A DNA stretch of 59,507 nucleotides. It comes from Peptoniphilus gorbachii (GTDB lineage Bacteria; Bacillota; Clostridia; Tissierellales; Peptoniphilaceae). Under the pieces are notes generated by a model that saw only the letters and a list, made by a program, of their open reading frames with translations, was not told the origin of the DNA and made no database searches. Of this stretch, positions 16,704-26,293 are shown piece after piece. The stretch is from the NCBI RefSeq assembly GCF_016908115.1, contig NZ_JAFBDH010000008.1, positions 1-59,507 on the forward strand, read 5' to 3'. The position numbers were made by a program, and so were the translations under genes. Positions within the stretch are counted from its first letter, which is position 1; each line of letters starts with the position of its first letter.

Positions 16704-17036
16704 ATGATAAAATTAATAATCAAAATTCTTATTAGTGGATTAGCAATTCTTATAACTTCTGCACTTTCTATAGGAATTCAAACTGATGGGTATACAACTG
16801 CAATTTTAGCAGCTGTTGTAATTGGTATTTTAGACTGGGCAATTAATAAATTCACAGGTGTTGACGCTTCACCATTTGGTAGAGGAGCTGTCGGATTTGT
16901 AGTTGCTGCTATCATTCTATTTATCACAGGTAAAATCGTAGATGGATTTACTGTATCAATTCTCGGTGCTATTATCGGCGCACTTATTCTTGGTATTGTT
17001 GATTCATTTTTACCAGCTGATAAAAAAACTATGTAA
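16704..17036 (+). CDS. Phage-holin-superfamily-IV-like membrane protein
   Basis: 110 aa from the ATG at 16704, which has AGGAGGGG about five bases upstream; a longer frame from 16614 lacks a ribosome binding site. Four hydrophobic helices with many small residues (LAILITSALSIGI, AILAAVVIGILDWAINK, GAVGFVVAAIILFITG, ILGAIIGALILGIVDSFLP) match the PF04020-type family. It is a chromosomal single gene with its own terminator and no phage genes nearby, so a role in lysis is doubtful. Confidence 0.8.
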   Translation: MIKLIIKILISGLAILITSALSIGIQTDGYTTAILAAVVIGILDWAINKFTGVDASPFGRGAVGFVVAAIILFITGKIVDGFTVSILGAIIGALILGIVDSFLPADKKTM

Positions 17037-17047
17037 TATAAAAATTA

Positions 17048-17077
17048 AGGCTCGAGATAATATCGAGCCTTTTTTTG
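17048..17077 (+). terminator. Terminator of the holin-IV-like gene
   Basis: Stem AGGCTCGA (17048-17055) and TCGAGCCT (17063-17070), followed by seven T. Confidence 0.88.
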
Positions 17078-17239
17078 TGGATAAGTGCCTATTTTTATGA
17101 TTTTTATTAATTTTCTTGGAAAAATTTCAAAAAGTTATTCACATTTTTTTAATTCTATCTACATTTGTTATTAAATATCTTTTATTTTTTATTAACATTT
17201 TATTTGATATAAAAATTTTTTAATAATTTTAAAATAAAG

Positions 17240-17265
17240 AACCTATGAGTTTTATCTCATAGGTT
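17240..17265 (-). terminator. Terminator at the end of the gyr/sigma operon
   Basis: A 10-bp perfect stem AACCTATGAG (17240-17249) and CTCATAGGTT (17256-17265) lies 10 bp after the stop codon at 17275. The following minus-strand tract CTTTATTTT is only moderately T-rich. Confidence 0.65.
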
Positions 17266-17274
17266 AAAATTAAA

Positions 17275-17931
17275 TTATTTATTTTTCTTTTCTTTTTCAT
17301 CAATACTTTCAACTGAAACAGTCTCTATAACTCCACCAGTTGCCATTTTTACTATTTGGAAAATATAATTTCCATCTTCAACTATTACTCCAGCTTCTGC
17401 TTCTTCTGCATTTTTAATAAGAAGGGCTGATACATATCCTCCAAGTGTAGTTGAATCGCCTGGTTCTATGTCAAAGCCATACTTTTTGTTGAGTATTTTT
17501 ATAGGAGTAGATGCAGAGAATTCATTTTGTTCATTTGTTGTGCTATCCATATTTACTCCCGTAAGTAAAAATTTTCTTACTGCAAATAATACTGCAATTG
17601 CTATTGTCGCAATAAGTAAGTCCACCATATTATCTGAATATACTAACATTTTTCTCGAAATTACAAGTAATATCAAGTGAATAATATTTGCATCTGTATG
17701 TGCAATCATCAAAACTACAAATTCTATTGCTATTACCAGTAAAAGTACATGGGAGAGAAAATTTTGAAATATTTTATAGGAAAGTGTTGCATCACTTGTA
17801 AGTATTTTTAAATAATATTTTAAAATATCTGGCACTGAAATTATAACGCCAGCTATTAGCATAATGGACACAACTATTTCAAATAAATTTACTAATTTTA
17901 AAAGGGTAACTAAATACCTATTCCTGTTCAT
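17275..17931 (-). CDS. PsiE-like membrane protein with CorC/HlyC-type C-terminal domain
   Basis: 218 aa. Four membrane helices (about 12-32, 57-78, 82-95 and 101-118) resemble the small PsiE family. The cytosolic C-terminus (about 145-212) reads YGFDIEPGDSTTLGGYVSALL, then VIVEDGNYIFQIVKMATGGVIETVSV, which has the pattern of the CorC/HlyC ion-transporter-associated domain. The combination is uncommon to my knowledge. The start ATG shares one base with the stop of the sigma factor gene (TAATG), so it is coupled to the regulatory operon. Function unknown. Confidence 0.6.
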   Translation of the reverse strand: MNRNRYLVTLLKLVNLFEIVVSIMLIAGVIISVPDILKYYLKILTSDATLSYKIFQNFLSHVLLLVIAIEFVVLMIAHTDANIIHLILLVISRKMLVYSDNMVDLLIATIAIAVLFAVRKFLLTGVNMDSTTNEQNEFSASTPIKILNKKYGFDIEPGDSTTLGGYVSALLIKNAEEAEAGVIVEDGNYIFQIVKMATGGVIETVSVESIDEKEKKNK

Positions 17932-18716
17932 TATACCTCCATAGTTTTAGCAAGTTCTTTTTTCATTTTTTCTAAAACTTTTTTTTCTATTCTCGAAACT
18001 GTCATTTGAGAAATATTTAATTCTTTGGCAATTACAACTTGAGTCTTTTTGTTAAAATATCTGTCGATTAAAATAGTTTTTTCAACTTCGTCTAAATTTT
18101 CCATAGCTCTTTTGAAAAAGTCATTTGATTCTATTTTGTCAAAATATTTTTCCTCTACTCCTATTAAATCTGATAGATTTACTTCACTTTCGTCTCCTGA
18201 ATCATAAGTTATATCAAGAGACTGAGGAGTATAAACTTTTGATGCTTCCATAGCTTCCATTATCTCTTCTGGAGTTGAATTTAGAAATTCTGCTATCTCA
18301 TCAATAGTAGGAGTTTTTTGATATTTTTGAGATAAAGTTACAGTTGCATTTGCAATTTTTTTAGATAACTCTTGAATTCTTCTTGGAACTCTAATTGTCC
18401 ATCCATTATCCCTAAAATATTTTTTAATTTCTCCAATTATAGTTGGTGTTGCAAAAGATGAAAATTCAAAACCCTTGTCTGGATCATATCTCTCTATGGC
18501 ATAGATTAGTCCTATAGATGCAACTTGATAAATATCGTCATAATCTATTCCTCTACCTGTATACTTTTTAGATAGGATTTCTGCAATATAAAGATGCTCT
18601 TCAATTAAAATATCTCTTATTTCTTGATCTTCTGTTTCATGATACTCTTTAAAGAGTTGTTTTCTCTCTTCTTTTGTAAGTCTTCTATCTAAATTGTTGT
18701 ATTCTTTTAAATTCAT
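17931..18716 (-). CDS. Group 3 sigma factor of the SigB/SigF/SigG type
   Basis: 261 aa. Region 2 contains YTGRGIDYDDIYQVASIGLIYAIERYDPDKGFEFSSFATPTIIGEIKKYFRDNGW, typical of sporulation and stress sigma factors (quoted here as YDDIYQVASIGLIYAIERYD and SFATPTIIGEIKKYFRD). Region 3 follows (VPRRIQELSKKI). Region 4 has a helix-turn-helix ending (QVVIAKELNISQMTVSRIEKKV). It lies after RsbV-like and RsbW-like genes, as in the sigB and spoIIA operons. No sporulation genes are nearby. Whether it directs stress or a relic developmental response cannot be told. Confidence 0.9.
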   Translation of the reverse strand: MNLKEYNNLDRRLTKEERKQLFKEYHETEDQEIRDILIEEHLYIAEILSKKYTGRGIDYDDIYQVASIGLIYAIERYDPDKGFEFSSFATPTIIGEIKKYFRDNGWTIRVPRRIQELSKKIANATVTLSQKYQKTPTIDEIAEFLNSTPEEIMEAMEASKVYTPQSLDITYDSGDESEVNLSDLIGVEEKYFDKIESNDFFKRAMENLDEVEKTILIDRYFNKKTQVVIAKELNISQMTVSRIEKKVLEKMKKELAKTMEV

Positions 18717-18725
18717 AACAAACCC

Positions 18726-19076
18726 TTACAATTTTTTTGACAAAATTAATTTATTTCCATCAAAATAACATTCATCAACAAGAGATTCAATAATAGTTTT
18801 GGCAAGAAATAAATTCTCAGATGAATCTAACTTATCTTTTTCTATTTCACTAACAAAAATTTTAATATTTTTTTCTTCTTCTATTTCAAATACTAAATCT
18901 ATATAATCTAAATCTGTACAATTTTGTGCAATATTTAAACTCTCTGTCACTGCCATTTTTAAATCTTCAATTTCTTCAATGTTTCTATTTAAAAGATTCA
19001 AAATCCCAGATAAGGTAAGTCTAACTGTTGAAAAATATTTTGCATCATTAGGTATTTGATATTTAATTTTATCCAT
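18726..19076 (-). CDS. RsbW/SpoIIAB-like anti-sigma factor, ATP-binding motifs degenerate
   Basis: 116 aa from the ATG at 19076 (AGGGGG upstream, overlapping the rsbV stop at 19078); an upstream frame extension is rejected. The order RsbV-RsbW-sigma identifies it. SpoIIAB and RsbW are 146-160 aa kinases with ExxxN (N-box) and DxGxG motifs. Here the N-box region reads MAVTESLNIAQNC, with no Asn four after the Glu. The G1 region is SEIEKDK, with no DxGxG. The ATP lid is shortened. It may bind the sigma factor without phosphorylating the RsbV-like partner. Confidence 0.75.
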   Translation of the reverse strand: MDKIKYQIPNDAKYFSTVRLTLSGILNLLNRNIEEIEDLKMAVTESLNIAQNCTDLDYIDLVFEIEEEKNIKIFVSEIEKDKLDSSENLFLAKTIIESLVDECYFDGNKLILSKKL

Positions 19077-19077
19077 A

Positions 19078-19389
19078 CTACCCCCTAATTTCAAACATAT
19101 CTTCAAGTTTAGTTATCTTAAAGAGCTTCATTATTGAATTGTTTATATTTTCAATTACAATTTTATTACCATCTTTTTCAATTTCTTTTAGTATATAGAT
19201 TAGTGAACCAAGACCTGTTGAGTCAAGATATTCCAATTCACCAAAGTCGAATAAAATATCTTTTTTATCTTTTTCATAAATCTTTAAAGATTTTTCTTTA
19301 AATTTTTTTGTATTGTAAACGTCAAGTTCTCCCTTTGGATATAAAACTAAAAATTCATCAGTATTTTTTGACTCTAATTTAAATTCCAT
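19078..19389 (-). CDS. RsbV/SpoIIAA-like anti-anti-sigma factor (STAS domain)
   Basis: 103 aa STAS protein. The conserved phosphorylation site Ser57 is in LEYLDSTGLGSLIYIL. In the partner-switching model the unphosphorylated form captures the anti-sigma factor and frees the sigma factor. It begins 8 bp after gyrA and continues into the rsbW-like gene without a gap, so this regulatory trio is transcribed with the gyrase genes. Confidence 0.92.
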   Translation of the reverse strand: MEFKLESKNTDEFLVLYPKGELDVYNTKKFKEKSLKIYEKDKKDILFDFGELEYLDSTGLGSLIYILKEIEKDGNKIVIENINNSIMKLFKITKLEDMFEIRG

Positions 19390-19397
19390 AAAGCCTC

Positions 19398-21827
19398 CTA
19401 GTCTCCAATATAATTGGCAACAGCTACAACTTTTGCATCTGTCAAATTCATAAGTTTAACACCAGAAGTGTTTCTACCTTGGATAGAAATATCTTCTGTT
19501 AAAATTCTAATAATAATTCCAGAATCTGCAATTATCATAACATCGTCTTCTTTTTCAACAACTGTTGCAGCAGCTAAATCTCCTGTCTTTTTAGTAATTT
19601 TATAAGTTAAAAGACCCTTGCCGCCTCTATTTTGAGGTCTATATTTAGAAATTTCAGTTAATTTTCCAAATCCATTTTCTGAAATTACAAGTAAATATTT
19701 ATCTTCACAAACAAGATCAGATGAAACTACAATGTCATCTTCACTAAGATCAATTGACTTAACGCCCATTGAATTTCTACCAGATTTTCTTACTTGTTCT
19801 TCATTAAATCTTATGGCAAGACCTTTTTTAGTTACAAGCATTACGTCTTCATCATCTTTAGTCAAATGTACATCAATTAATTTGTCATCTTCATTTAATT
19901 TTATTGCAATTATTCCTGATTTCCTAATATTTTTATATTCTTTAAAAGGTGTTCTCTTTATAAGTCCCTTTTCTGTAACCATTAAGAAATTCATATCAGG
20001 GTCATATTCTTCCACAGGTATTATTGAAGTTACTCTTTCGCCTTCATCTAAATCTAGAAGATTAATAATAGCAGTTCCCCTTGAAGTTCTAGAATCTTCA
20101 GGAATTTCAAAAGCTTTTAATTTAAATACATTTCCTAGAGATGTAAAGAATAAAATCATATCGTGAGTTGAAGTAACAAAAAGTTCTTTTACAAAGTCTT
20201 CATCTCTCATATTTCCCGATGAAACTCCTCTTCCACCTCTTTTTTGTGGCTTATAAGTTCCTTCACTCATTCTCTTGATGTAGCCAAATTGAGTAAGAGT
20301 TATTACAACATCTTCTCTCTTTATAATATCTTCCATCTCAATATCAGTTCTGTCATGAGAAATTACAGTTCTTCTAAGATCACCATATTTTGATTTAATT
20401 TCAAGAAGTTCTTCTTTTATAACATTCATAAGTACATCATTATTTTCTAAAACTTCTTTAAACCATTTTATATCAGCCTTTAGTTTTTCATATTCAGCTT
20501 CAAGTCTTTCTCTTTCAAGTCCTGTAAGTCTCCTAATTCTCATGTCTAAAATAGCTTGAGATTGTGCTTCAGTTAGTTTAAATTCTTGGTAGAATTTTTC
20601 TTTTGCTTCATTGTCATCTTTTGATGCCCTTACTATTTTTATAATTCTGTCAATATTATCAAGTGCAATAAAAAGTCCTTCAACTATGTGAGCTCTCTTT
20701 TCAGCTTTATCTAAATCAAATTTTGTCCTTCTTGTTACAACTTCAACTTGATGATCAACATAATATCTTATTATTTCCTTTAAATTTAAAATTTCTGGTT
20801 TTCCATTTACAAGGGCAAGATTTATAATTCCAAAAGTTGTTTGCATTTGAGTGTTTTTGTAAAGTTTATTTAAAACAACTTCTGCATTGGCATCACGTTT
20901 TAATTCAACTATTATGTTGATGCCTTTTCTATTGGAAGCATCTGTTATATTTGAAATTCCATCAATTACTTTATTTTTAGCAAGTTCAGCTATTTTCATA
21001 ATTAAGGATGATTTATTTACTTGATAAGGAAGTTCTGTAATTACAATTTTTTCACGATTGTTTTTAAAAGTTTTAATTTCTGCAACTGCTCTTACAGTTA
21101 TTTTTCCTCTACCTGTTTCATAAGCAGATTTAATCCCTTCAGTTCCCATAATTTGGGCACCTGTAGGAAAATCTGGTCCCTTGATTATTTCATTTAATTC
21201 AGAAATAGAAATATTGTCATCATCAATATATGCTATGATTCCATCAATAGACTCATTCATATTGTGTGGAGCCATATTTGTGGCCATACCTACAGCAATA
21301 CCAGAAGAACCATTTACTAATAAATTTGGAAATCTTGATGGAAGTATAGTTGGCTCTTTTTCATTTTCATCAAAGTTTGGTACAAAATTAACAGTATCTT
21401 TGTTAATATCTCTTAGCATTTCTTCTGCAAGCTTAGTCATTCTAACTTCTGTATAACGCATAGCTGCAGCGCCATCGCCGTCAATATTACCAAAGTTTCC
21501 TTGTCCATCTACTAAGGGATATCTTGTGTTAAAATCTTGAGCAAGTCTTACTGTTGCTTCATAAATAGATGAGTCACCATGAGGGTGATACTTACCCATT
21601 ACATCCCCAACAAGTCTTGCTGACTTTCTGTAAGGTCCATTTGATGCAAGATTAAGTCCCTGCATTCCGTATAAAATTCTTCTATGAACTGGTTTTAATC
21701 CATCACGTACATCAGGAAGTGCTCTTGCCACTATTACAGACATTGAATAGTCGAGATAAGAAGACCTCATCTTTTTATTAATATCAACATCAAGTATTCC
21801 TGATTCTATAAAATTATTTTCAGTCAT
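19398..21827 (-). CDS. gyrA: DNA gyrase subunit A
   Basis: 809 aa. It cuts and rejoins DNA during supercoiling. The active-site Tyr is in [12 protein letters not shown]. The quinolone region reads [15 protein letters not shown], with Ser and Glu at the positions equivalent to E. coli 83 and 87, i.e. the susceptible-type residues. The C-terminal beta-pinwheel holds repeated blades and the GyrA box-like QKRGGRG. It starts 9 bp after gyrB. Confidence 0.97.
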   Translation of the reverse strand: MTENNFIESGILDVDINKKMRSSYLDYSMSVIVARALPDVRDGLKPVHRRILYGMQGLNLASNGPYRKSARLVGDVMGKYHPHGDSSIYEATVRLAQDFNTRYPLVDGQGNFGNIDGDGAAAMRYTEVRMTKLAEEMLRDINKDTVNFVPNFDENEKEPTILPSRFPNLLVNGSSGIAVGMATNMAPHNMNESIDGIIAYIDDDNISISELNEIIKGPDFPTGAQIMGTEGIKSAYETGRGKITVRAVAEIKTFKNNREKIVITELPYQVNKSSLIMKIAELAKNKVIDGISNITDASNRKGINIIVELKRDANAEVVLNKLYKNTQMQTTFGIINLALVNGKPEILNLKEIIRYYVDHQVEVVTRRTKFDLDKAEKRAHIVEGLFIALDNIDRIIKIVRASKDDNEAKEKFYQEFKLTEAQSQAILDMRIRRLTGLERERLEAEYEKLKADIKWFKEVLENNDVLMNVIKEELLEIKSKYGDLRRTVISHDRTDIEMEDIIKREDVVITLTQFGYIKRMSEGTYKPQKRGGRGVSSGNMRDEDFVKELFVTSTHDMILFFTSLGNVFKLKAFEIPEDSRTSRGTAIINLLDLDEGERVTSIIPVEEYDPDMNFLMVTEKGLIKRTPFKEYKNIRKSGIIAIKLNEDDKLIDVHLTKDDEDVMLVTKKGLAIRFNEEQVRKSGRNSMGVKSIDLSEDDIVVSSDLVCEDKYLLVISENGFGKLTEISKYRPQNRGGKGLLTYKITKKTGDLAAATVVEKEDDVMIIADSGIIIRILTEDISIQGRNTSGVKLMNLTDAKVVAVANYIGD

Positions 21828-21836
21828 CTTTCACTC

Positions 21837-23750
21837 CTATGCATCAATATAATCTGCATAAACTGCATTTTCTGTTATAAATTCTCTTCTTGGCTCAACT
21901 TCTGTTCCCATTAAAACTGTAAAAGTATCATCAGCTTCAGATAAATCATCTATATTTACCTTTAAAAGAAGTCTATTATCTGGATTCATTGTAGTTTCCC
22001 AAAGTTGTTCAGGATCCATTTCACCAAGACCCTTGTATCTTTTAATATTTATTTTCGCATCGTCATACTCTTTAAGTGCAAGTCTAAGTTCCTTTTCATT
22101 ATGACAATATCTGAGTATTTTAGTTCCCTTTTCTATTCCAAATAATGGAGCTTGTGCAACATAGACATGGCCTTCTTCTATTAAAGGTTTCATATATCTA
22201 AAGAAGAATGTCAAAAGAAGTGTCATAATATGGGCACCATCAACATCGGCATCGGTCATTATTATAATTTTATCGTATCTTAATTTTTCTATGTTAAATT
22301 CTTCGCCAATTCCTGTTCCAAAGGCAGTAATCATTGCACGAATTTCAGATGAATTAAGCATTCTATCAAGTCTTGCCTTTTCAACATTCATAATTTTTCC
22401 TCTTAGAGGAAGAATTGCTTGATATGCTGAATCTCTTCCGTCCTTTGCAGAACCACCGGCAGAATTACCTTCGACTAAGAAGATTTCATTTCTACCTGGA
22501 TCATCATTTTGACAATCTGCAAGCTTACCTGGTAGAGTCATAGACTCTAAATTGTTTTTCTTTCTAGTTAAGTCTCTTGCCTTTCTTGCAGCTTCTCTTG
22601 CACGTCTTGCTGAAAGGGCCTTATCTAATATTTGTTTTCCAACCTTTGGATTTTCTTCCAAGAAAACTGCCAAATCTTCTGATAAAACTGAATCTACAAT
22701 TCCCCTAGTTTCTGAATTACCAAGTTTTGCCTTAGTTTGTCCTTCAAATTGCGGATCAGGAAGTTTTACACTTATTACTGCTGATATTCCTTCTCTTACA
22801 TCTTCACCAGAAAGATTTTCTTCTTTTTCTTTAATTATGTTATTTTTTCTACCATAATCGTTCAAAGTTCTTGTAAGAGCAGATCTAAATCCTGAAAGGT
22901 GACTTCCACCTTCTTCAGTATTAATATTATTTGCAAAAGAAAGTACAACTTCTGAATAAGAATCTGTGTATTGAATTGCAATTTCTACAGCAGTTTCTTC
23001 TCTAACTTCATCAATATATATTATTTCATCGTGAACTGGCTTTTTCTTGTGATTTATAAATTCAACAAAGGATTTAATTCCACCTTCATAGTGAAATACT
23101 TCTCTTAAATCTTTTCTTTCATCAATAAATTCAATTTTTATGCCCTTATTAAGAAATGCCATTTCTCTAAATCTTTTAGATAAAACTTCGTCAGAAAATT
23201 CTACAGTTTCAAAGATTGTATCATCTGGTTCAAAATAAATTGTAGTTCCAGTGTCTTCTTTTTTTGTTTCTCCAATTACTTCAAGTTCACTTTTTCTAAT
23301 ACCTTTGGAAAACTCTTGTCTATAAATTTTGCCATCTCTTTTTACAGTTGCAACTAATTTATTTGAAAGAGCATTTACAACAGATACACCTACACCATGA
23401 AGTCCACCAGAAACCTTATAGGCAGAATTGTTAAATTTTCCACCTGCGTGAAGTATTGTAAGTACAGTTTCTACTGTAGATTTTCCAGTTTGCGGATGTA
23501 TAGCAACAGGAATACCTGAACCATTATCAGTAATTTCTACGCTTCCATTTTTATTTATCTTTATAATTATATGATCGCAAATACCAGCAAGAGCTTCATC
23601 TATTGAGTTGTCTACAATTTCATAAACTAGATGATGTAAACCTCTTGGTCCAGTAGAACCAATATACATACCAGGTCTTTTTCTAACTGGATCTAGTCCC
23701 TCTAAGACCTGTATGTCCGATGCGTCATAATGTCTCTTATCCTTCGCCAT
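21837..23750 (-). CDS. gyrB: DNA gyrase subunit B
   Basis: 637 aa ATPase subunit. The GHKL ATP site shows [13 protein letters not shown] and DNGSGIPV; the TOPRIM domain has [25 protein letters not shown] and DADVDGAHI. The length is that of Gram-positive GyrB. It follows recF by 13 bp in the dnaA-dnaN-S4-recF-gyrB-gyrA order typical of Firmicutes. Confidence 0.98.
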   Translation of the reverse strand: MAKDKRHYDASDIQVLEGLDPVRKRPGMYIGSTGPRGLHHLVYEIVDNSIDEALAGICDHIIIKINKNGSVEITDNGSGIPVAIHPQTGKSTVETVLTILHAGGKFNNSAYKVSGGLHGVGVSVVNALSNKLVATVKRDGKIYRQEFSKGIRKSELEVIGETKKEDTGTTIYFEPDDTIFETVEFSDEVLSKRFREMAFLNKGIKIEFIDERKDLREVFHYEGGIKSFVEFINHKKKPVHDEIIYIDEVREETAVEIAIQYTDSYSEVVLSFANNINTEEGGSHLSGFRSALTRTLNDYGRKNNIIKEKEENLSGEDVREGISAVISVKLPDPQFEGQTKAKLGNSETRGIVDSVLSEDLAVFLEENPKVGKQILDKALSARRAREAARKARDLTRKKNNLESMTLPGKLADCQNDDPGRNEIFLVEGNSAGGSAKDGRDSAYQAILPLRGKIMNVEKARLDRMLNSSEIRAMITAFGTGIGEEFNIEKLRYDKIIIMTDADVDGAHIMTLLLTFFFRYMKPLIEEGHVYVAQAPLFGIEKGTKILRYCHNEKELRLALKEYDDAKINIKRYKGLGEMDPEQLWETTMNPDNRLLLKVNIDDLSEADDTFTVLMGTEVEPRREFITENAVYADYIDA

Positions 23751-23763
23751 TTTATCTCCTATT

Positions 23764-24840
23764 CTAATACATTACTTTGCCTTCACTTATTCTATAAAAA
23801 TTTGCATCAACTGATTTTAAAAATTCATCAGTTTCTGTTGTAGTAATAAAGGTCTGTAAATCTTTTAATGAATGTAATAAATACCTACTTCTATTTGAAT
23901 CAATTTCAGAAAAAACATCATCAAGAAGAAGGAGAGGTTTTATTTTATATAAATCTTTTATTAAATCTGCTTCAGCTAATTTTAAACTAAGTACAATACT
24001 TCTCTGTTCACCTTGAGAACCATAACTTTTAGAAGAAAATTTGTTGATTTTAAAATCTAAATCATCTCTGTGAGGACCAATAGTGGTATATTTTTTCTCC
24101 ATGTCCTTGTTTAGAGAATCCTTCATGAGTTTAAAATAATTTTCCATAAGTTCTCTTTCATCTACAAAAACTGGAACTGTTGAGAGATAAGTAATATTTA
24201 AATCATCTCCAGAAATTAATTTATAATGCTCTTTTGCAATTTCATTTAATTTCTTAATTGTCTTTAGCCTCATAATGATTATTTTTGTGCCATTTTTTAC
24301 GATTTCTCTGTCATATACATCTAAGAGATTTTTATCCATATTCATTTTCAAAAGTTTATTTCTCTCGAATAAAAGTCTTCTGTATTTATACATATAAAAA
24401 TCATAGTTTAAATCAATATTAGATAGCAAATCGTCTAAAAATTTTCTTCTTTCTTTTGGTGAATATTTTATCATATTGAGATCATCAGGATTAAATAGGA
24501 CCACAAATCTTGATTTTCTAAAGTCCTTTGTATTTACTTTTTCATCATTAATAAATAATTTTTTATTTTCAAATTTTGAAATTTCAACTCTAAAGTCATC
24601 TTTATAATCATAAGTATTATATCTAGAAATAATACTAGAAGAATTTTCATCTATATTTATAAGATCTTTGTCCTTTGAATTTCTAAAGGAATTTGCCCTT
24701 ATAGACATATAAATTGATTCAATTAAATTTGTCTTTCCTGAAGCATTTAAACCGTAGAGAACATTTATATTTTCACCAGGATTAAAATCTAAACTCTTGT
24801 AATTTCTGAAATTAAAAAGTCTTAGATATTTGAGTTTCAT
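23764..24840 (-). CDS. recF: DNA replication and repair protein RecF
   Basis: 358 aa SMC-like ATPase that loads RecA at gaps. Walker A is GLNASGKTN near the N-terminus; the signature [10 protein letters not shown] and Walker [14 protein letters not shown] follow. The start ATG overlaps the stop of the S4 gene by four bases (ATGA), so they are coupled. Confidence 0.96.
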   Translation of the reverse strand: MKLKYLRLFNFRNYKSLDFNPGENINVLYGLNASGKTNLIESIYMSIRANSFRNSKDKDLINIDENSSSIISRYNTYDYKDDFRVEISKFENKKLFINDEKVNTKDFRKSRFVVLFNPDDLNMIKYSPKERRKFLDDLLSNIDLNYDFYMYKYRRLLFERNKLLKMNMDKNLLDVYDREIVKNGTKIIIMRLKTIKKLNEIAKEHYKLISGDDLNITYLSTVPVFVDERELMENYFKLMKDSLNKDMEKKYTTIGPHRDDLDFKINKFSSKSYGSQGEQRSIVLSLKLAEADLIKDLYKIKPLLLLDDVFSEIDSNRSRYLLHSLKDLQTFITTTETDEFLKSVDANFYRISEGKVMY

Positions 24841-25049
24841 TTTTCACCAATAACAAATTCATTTCCCATAAAGGAAATTTTATCTCCCTTATATAATTTT
24901 TTGCCTCTTCTAGTTTCTACTTCTCCATTAACTTTAACAAGTCCATCTAAAATCATAGCTTTTGCAAATCCTCCTGATTCAGCAAGTCCTGTAAGTTTTA
25001 GAAGAGAATCTAGTTTTATATATTCAGTATCTATATTTATAGTTTCCAT
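24837..25049 (-). CDS. S4-domain RNA-binding protein (YaaA/RlbA type)
   Basis: 70 aa from the ATG at 25049. A longer frame starts at TTG 25061 inside dnaN, which I reject although the ribosome binding site (GGGG) is weak. The S4 motif reads LDSLLKLTGLAESGGFAKAMILDGLVKVNGEVETRRGKKL in the usual pattern (key stretch SGGFAKAMILDGLVKVNGE). The place between dnaN and recF is conserved in Firmicutes. A role in ribosome assembly is suggested for homologues. Confidence 0.9.
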   Translation of the reverse strand: METINIDTEYIKLDSLLKLTGLAESGGFAKAMILDGLVKVNGEVETRRGKKLYKGDKISFMGNEFVIGEK

Positions 25050-25050
25050 A

Positions 25051-26145
25051 TTACCCCGCAAGTCTTACTGGAAGTACAAGATAAATATATGAGTCGTCTT
25101 CCACTTCAGTTATTATTAGTGGATTTACAGAATCTGTGAAATTAAGCACAATTTCTTCTGATTCTAAAATTTTAACTCCATCTAAAATATATCTTGAATT
25201 AAAAGCAATATCCAAAGTTTCATCATGTTCTGATGTTTTTACTTTTTCAAAAACATCACCAATTTCAGAATTACTTTTTATATCAATATAGCTTTCATTT
25301 ACATTTAACTTTATAAGATTTGCTCTATCTTCTCTTGCAAGTAGAGATGCTCTTTCAACTGCAAGTTGAAATTCTCTTTTAGAAACAGTAGTAGAAATTT
25401 TGTGTTCATCTCTCAAAAGTGCACTGTAGCTGAAAAATTCTCCACTTAATAGAGTGCTATAAAATACAGTTTCATCAAATTTAAAAACTATATTATTTCT
25501 TGAAATATTAAGAGTTACATCTATATCATCGTCAATTATTTTTACAAGTTCATTAAGTGATCTTGATGGAATAATAACTTTATTTTCTATGCCAGTTTCC
25601 TTAACAAGCTTTTGAATTGCCATTCTAAATCCATCTAGTGCAACAAAATTTATAAAGTTTTTCTTTATATCCATTAAAACGCCAGTAAATACAATTCTTG
25701 ATTCATCTGTAGAAACTGCAAAAGTTGTTTTCTTTACAATATTTTTTAAATCTTTAGAAGATATAACTATTTTAATATCCTCTTCAAGCTTTGGAAGATC
25801 AGGATATTCATCTGCTTTTTGTGTAGAAATATTAAAAATAGAGTCGCCACATTTTAGATTCATCACATAATTTTCTACATTTATATTTATAATGTCATTT
25901 TCAAGCTTTCTTATAATATCTCCAAAGAGTCTTGAATTTATTACGATTTCTCCTTCTCTTTCAACTATGGCATTTAATTTTGTCTTAATACTTATTTCTG
26001 TATCAGTTGCAGTAAGTATTAAGGTATTGTCTTTAGCTGAAATTTTTATGCCCTCAAGTATTTGCATAGTTGTTCTTTGAGAAATTGCTTTTTGAACTAT
26101 TGAAATGTGTTTTGTAAGTTCTTTTCTGTTAACCTTTATTAGCAT
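25051..26145 (-). CDS. dnaN: DNA polymerase III sliding clamp (beta subunit)
   Basis: 364 aa with the three-domain clamp architecture. The C-terminal tail VYLVLPVRLAG-like segment (YIYLVLPVRL) has the conserved P-[MV]-R-L motif. It starts with AGGAGG upstream of 26145 and is separated from dnaA by 148 bp that contain further DnaA boxes. Confidence 0.97.
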   Translation of the reverse strand: MLIKVNRKELTKHISIVQKAISQRTTMQILEGIKISAKDNTLILTATDTEISIKTKLNAIVEREGEIVINSRLFGDIIRKLENDIININVENYVMNLKCGDSIFNISTQKADEYPDLPKLEEDIKIVISSKDLKNIVKKTTFAVSTDESRIVFTGVLMDIKKNFINFVALDGFRMAIQKLVKETGIENKVIIPSRSLNELVKIIDDDIDVTLNISRNNIVFKFDETVFYSTLLSGEFFSYSALLRDEHKISTTVSKREFQLAVERASLLAREDRANLIKLNVNESYIDIKSNSEIGDVFEKVKTSEHDETLDIAFNSRYILDGVKILESEEIVLNFTDSVNPLIITEVEDDSYIYLVLPVRLAG

Positions 26146-26255
26146 TTTTTCCTCCTAGAAAATAGTATATTAATTAGTAATAGTAGTAGGGCTTGTTAAT
26201 TTGTTAATAAGACCTTCAAACATATGAGATATAATAAAATTTAATATTGATAACA

Positions 26256-26292
26256 TGTTGATAAGTTTTAGGATTATAAAAAGTTATCAACA
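26256..26292. promoter_or_regulatory. DnaA boxes in the dnaA-dnaN gap
   Basis: TGTTGATAA (26256-26264) and TTATCAACA (26284-26292) are the two orientations of the box form that recurs in oriC. They suggest a bipartite origin or DnaA control of dnaN, as known in other Firmicutes. The rest of 26146-26293 is AT-rich with no gene. Confidence 0.65.
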
Positions 26293-26293
26293 G

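Noticed and set aside
16704-17036. Prophage remnant because of the holin-like protein
   Set aside because: No other phage gene, integrase or attachment site is nearby; the family is common as chromosomal membrane proteins.
19732-20166. 144-codon frame opposite gyrA
   Set aside because: Shadow of gyrA.
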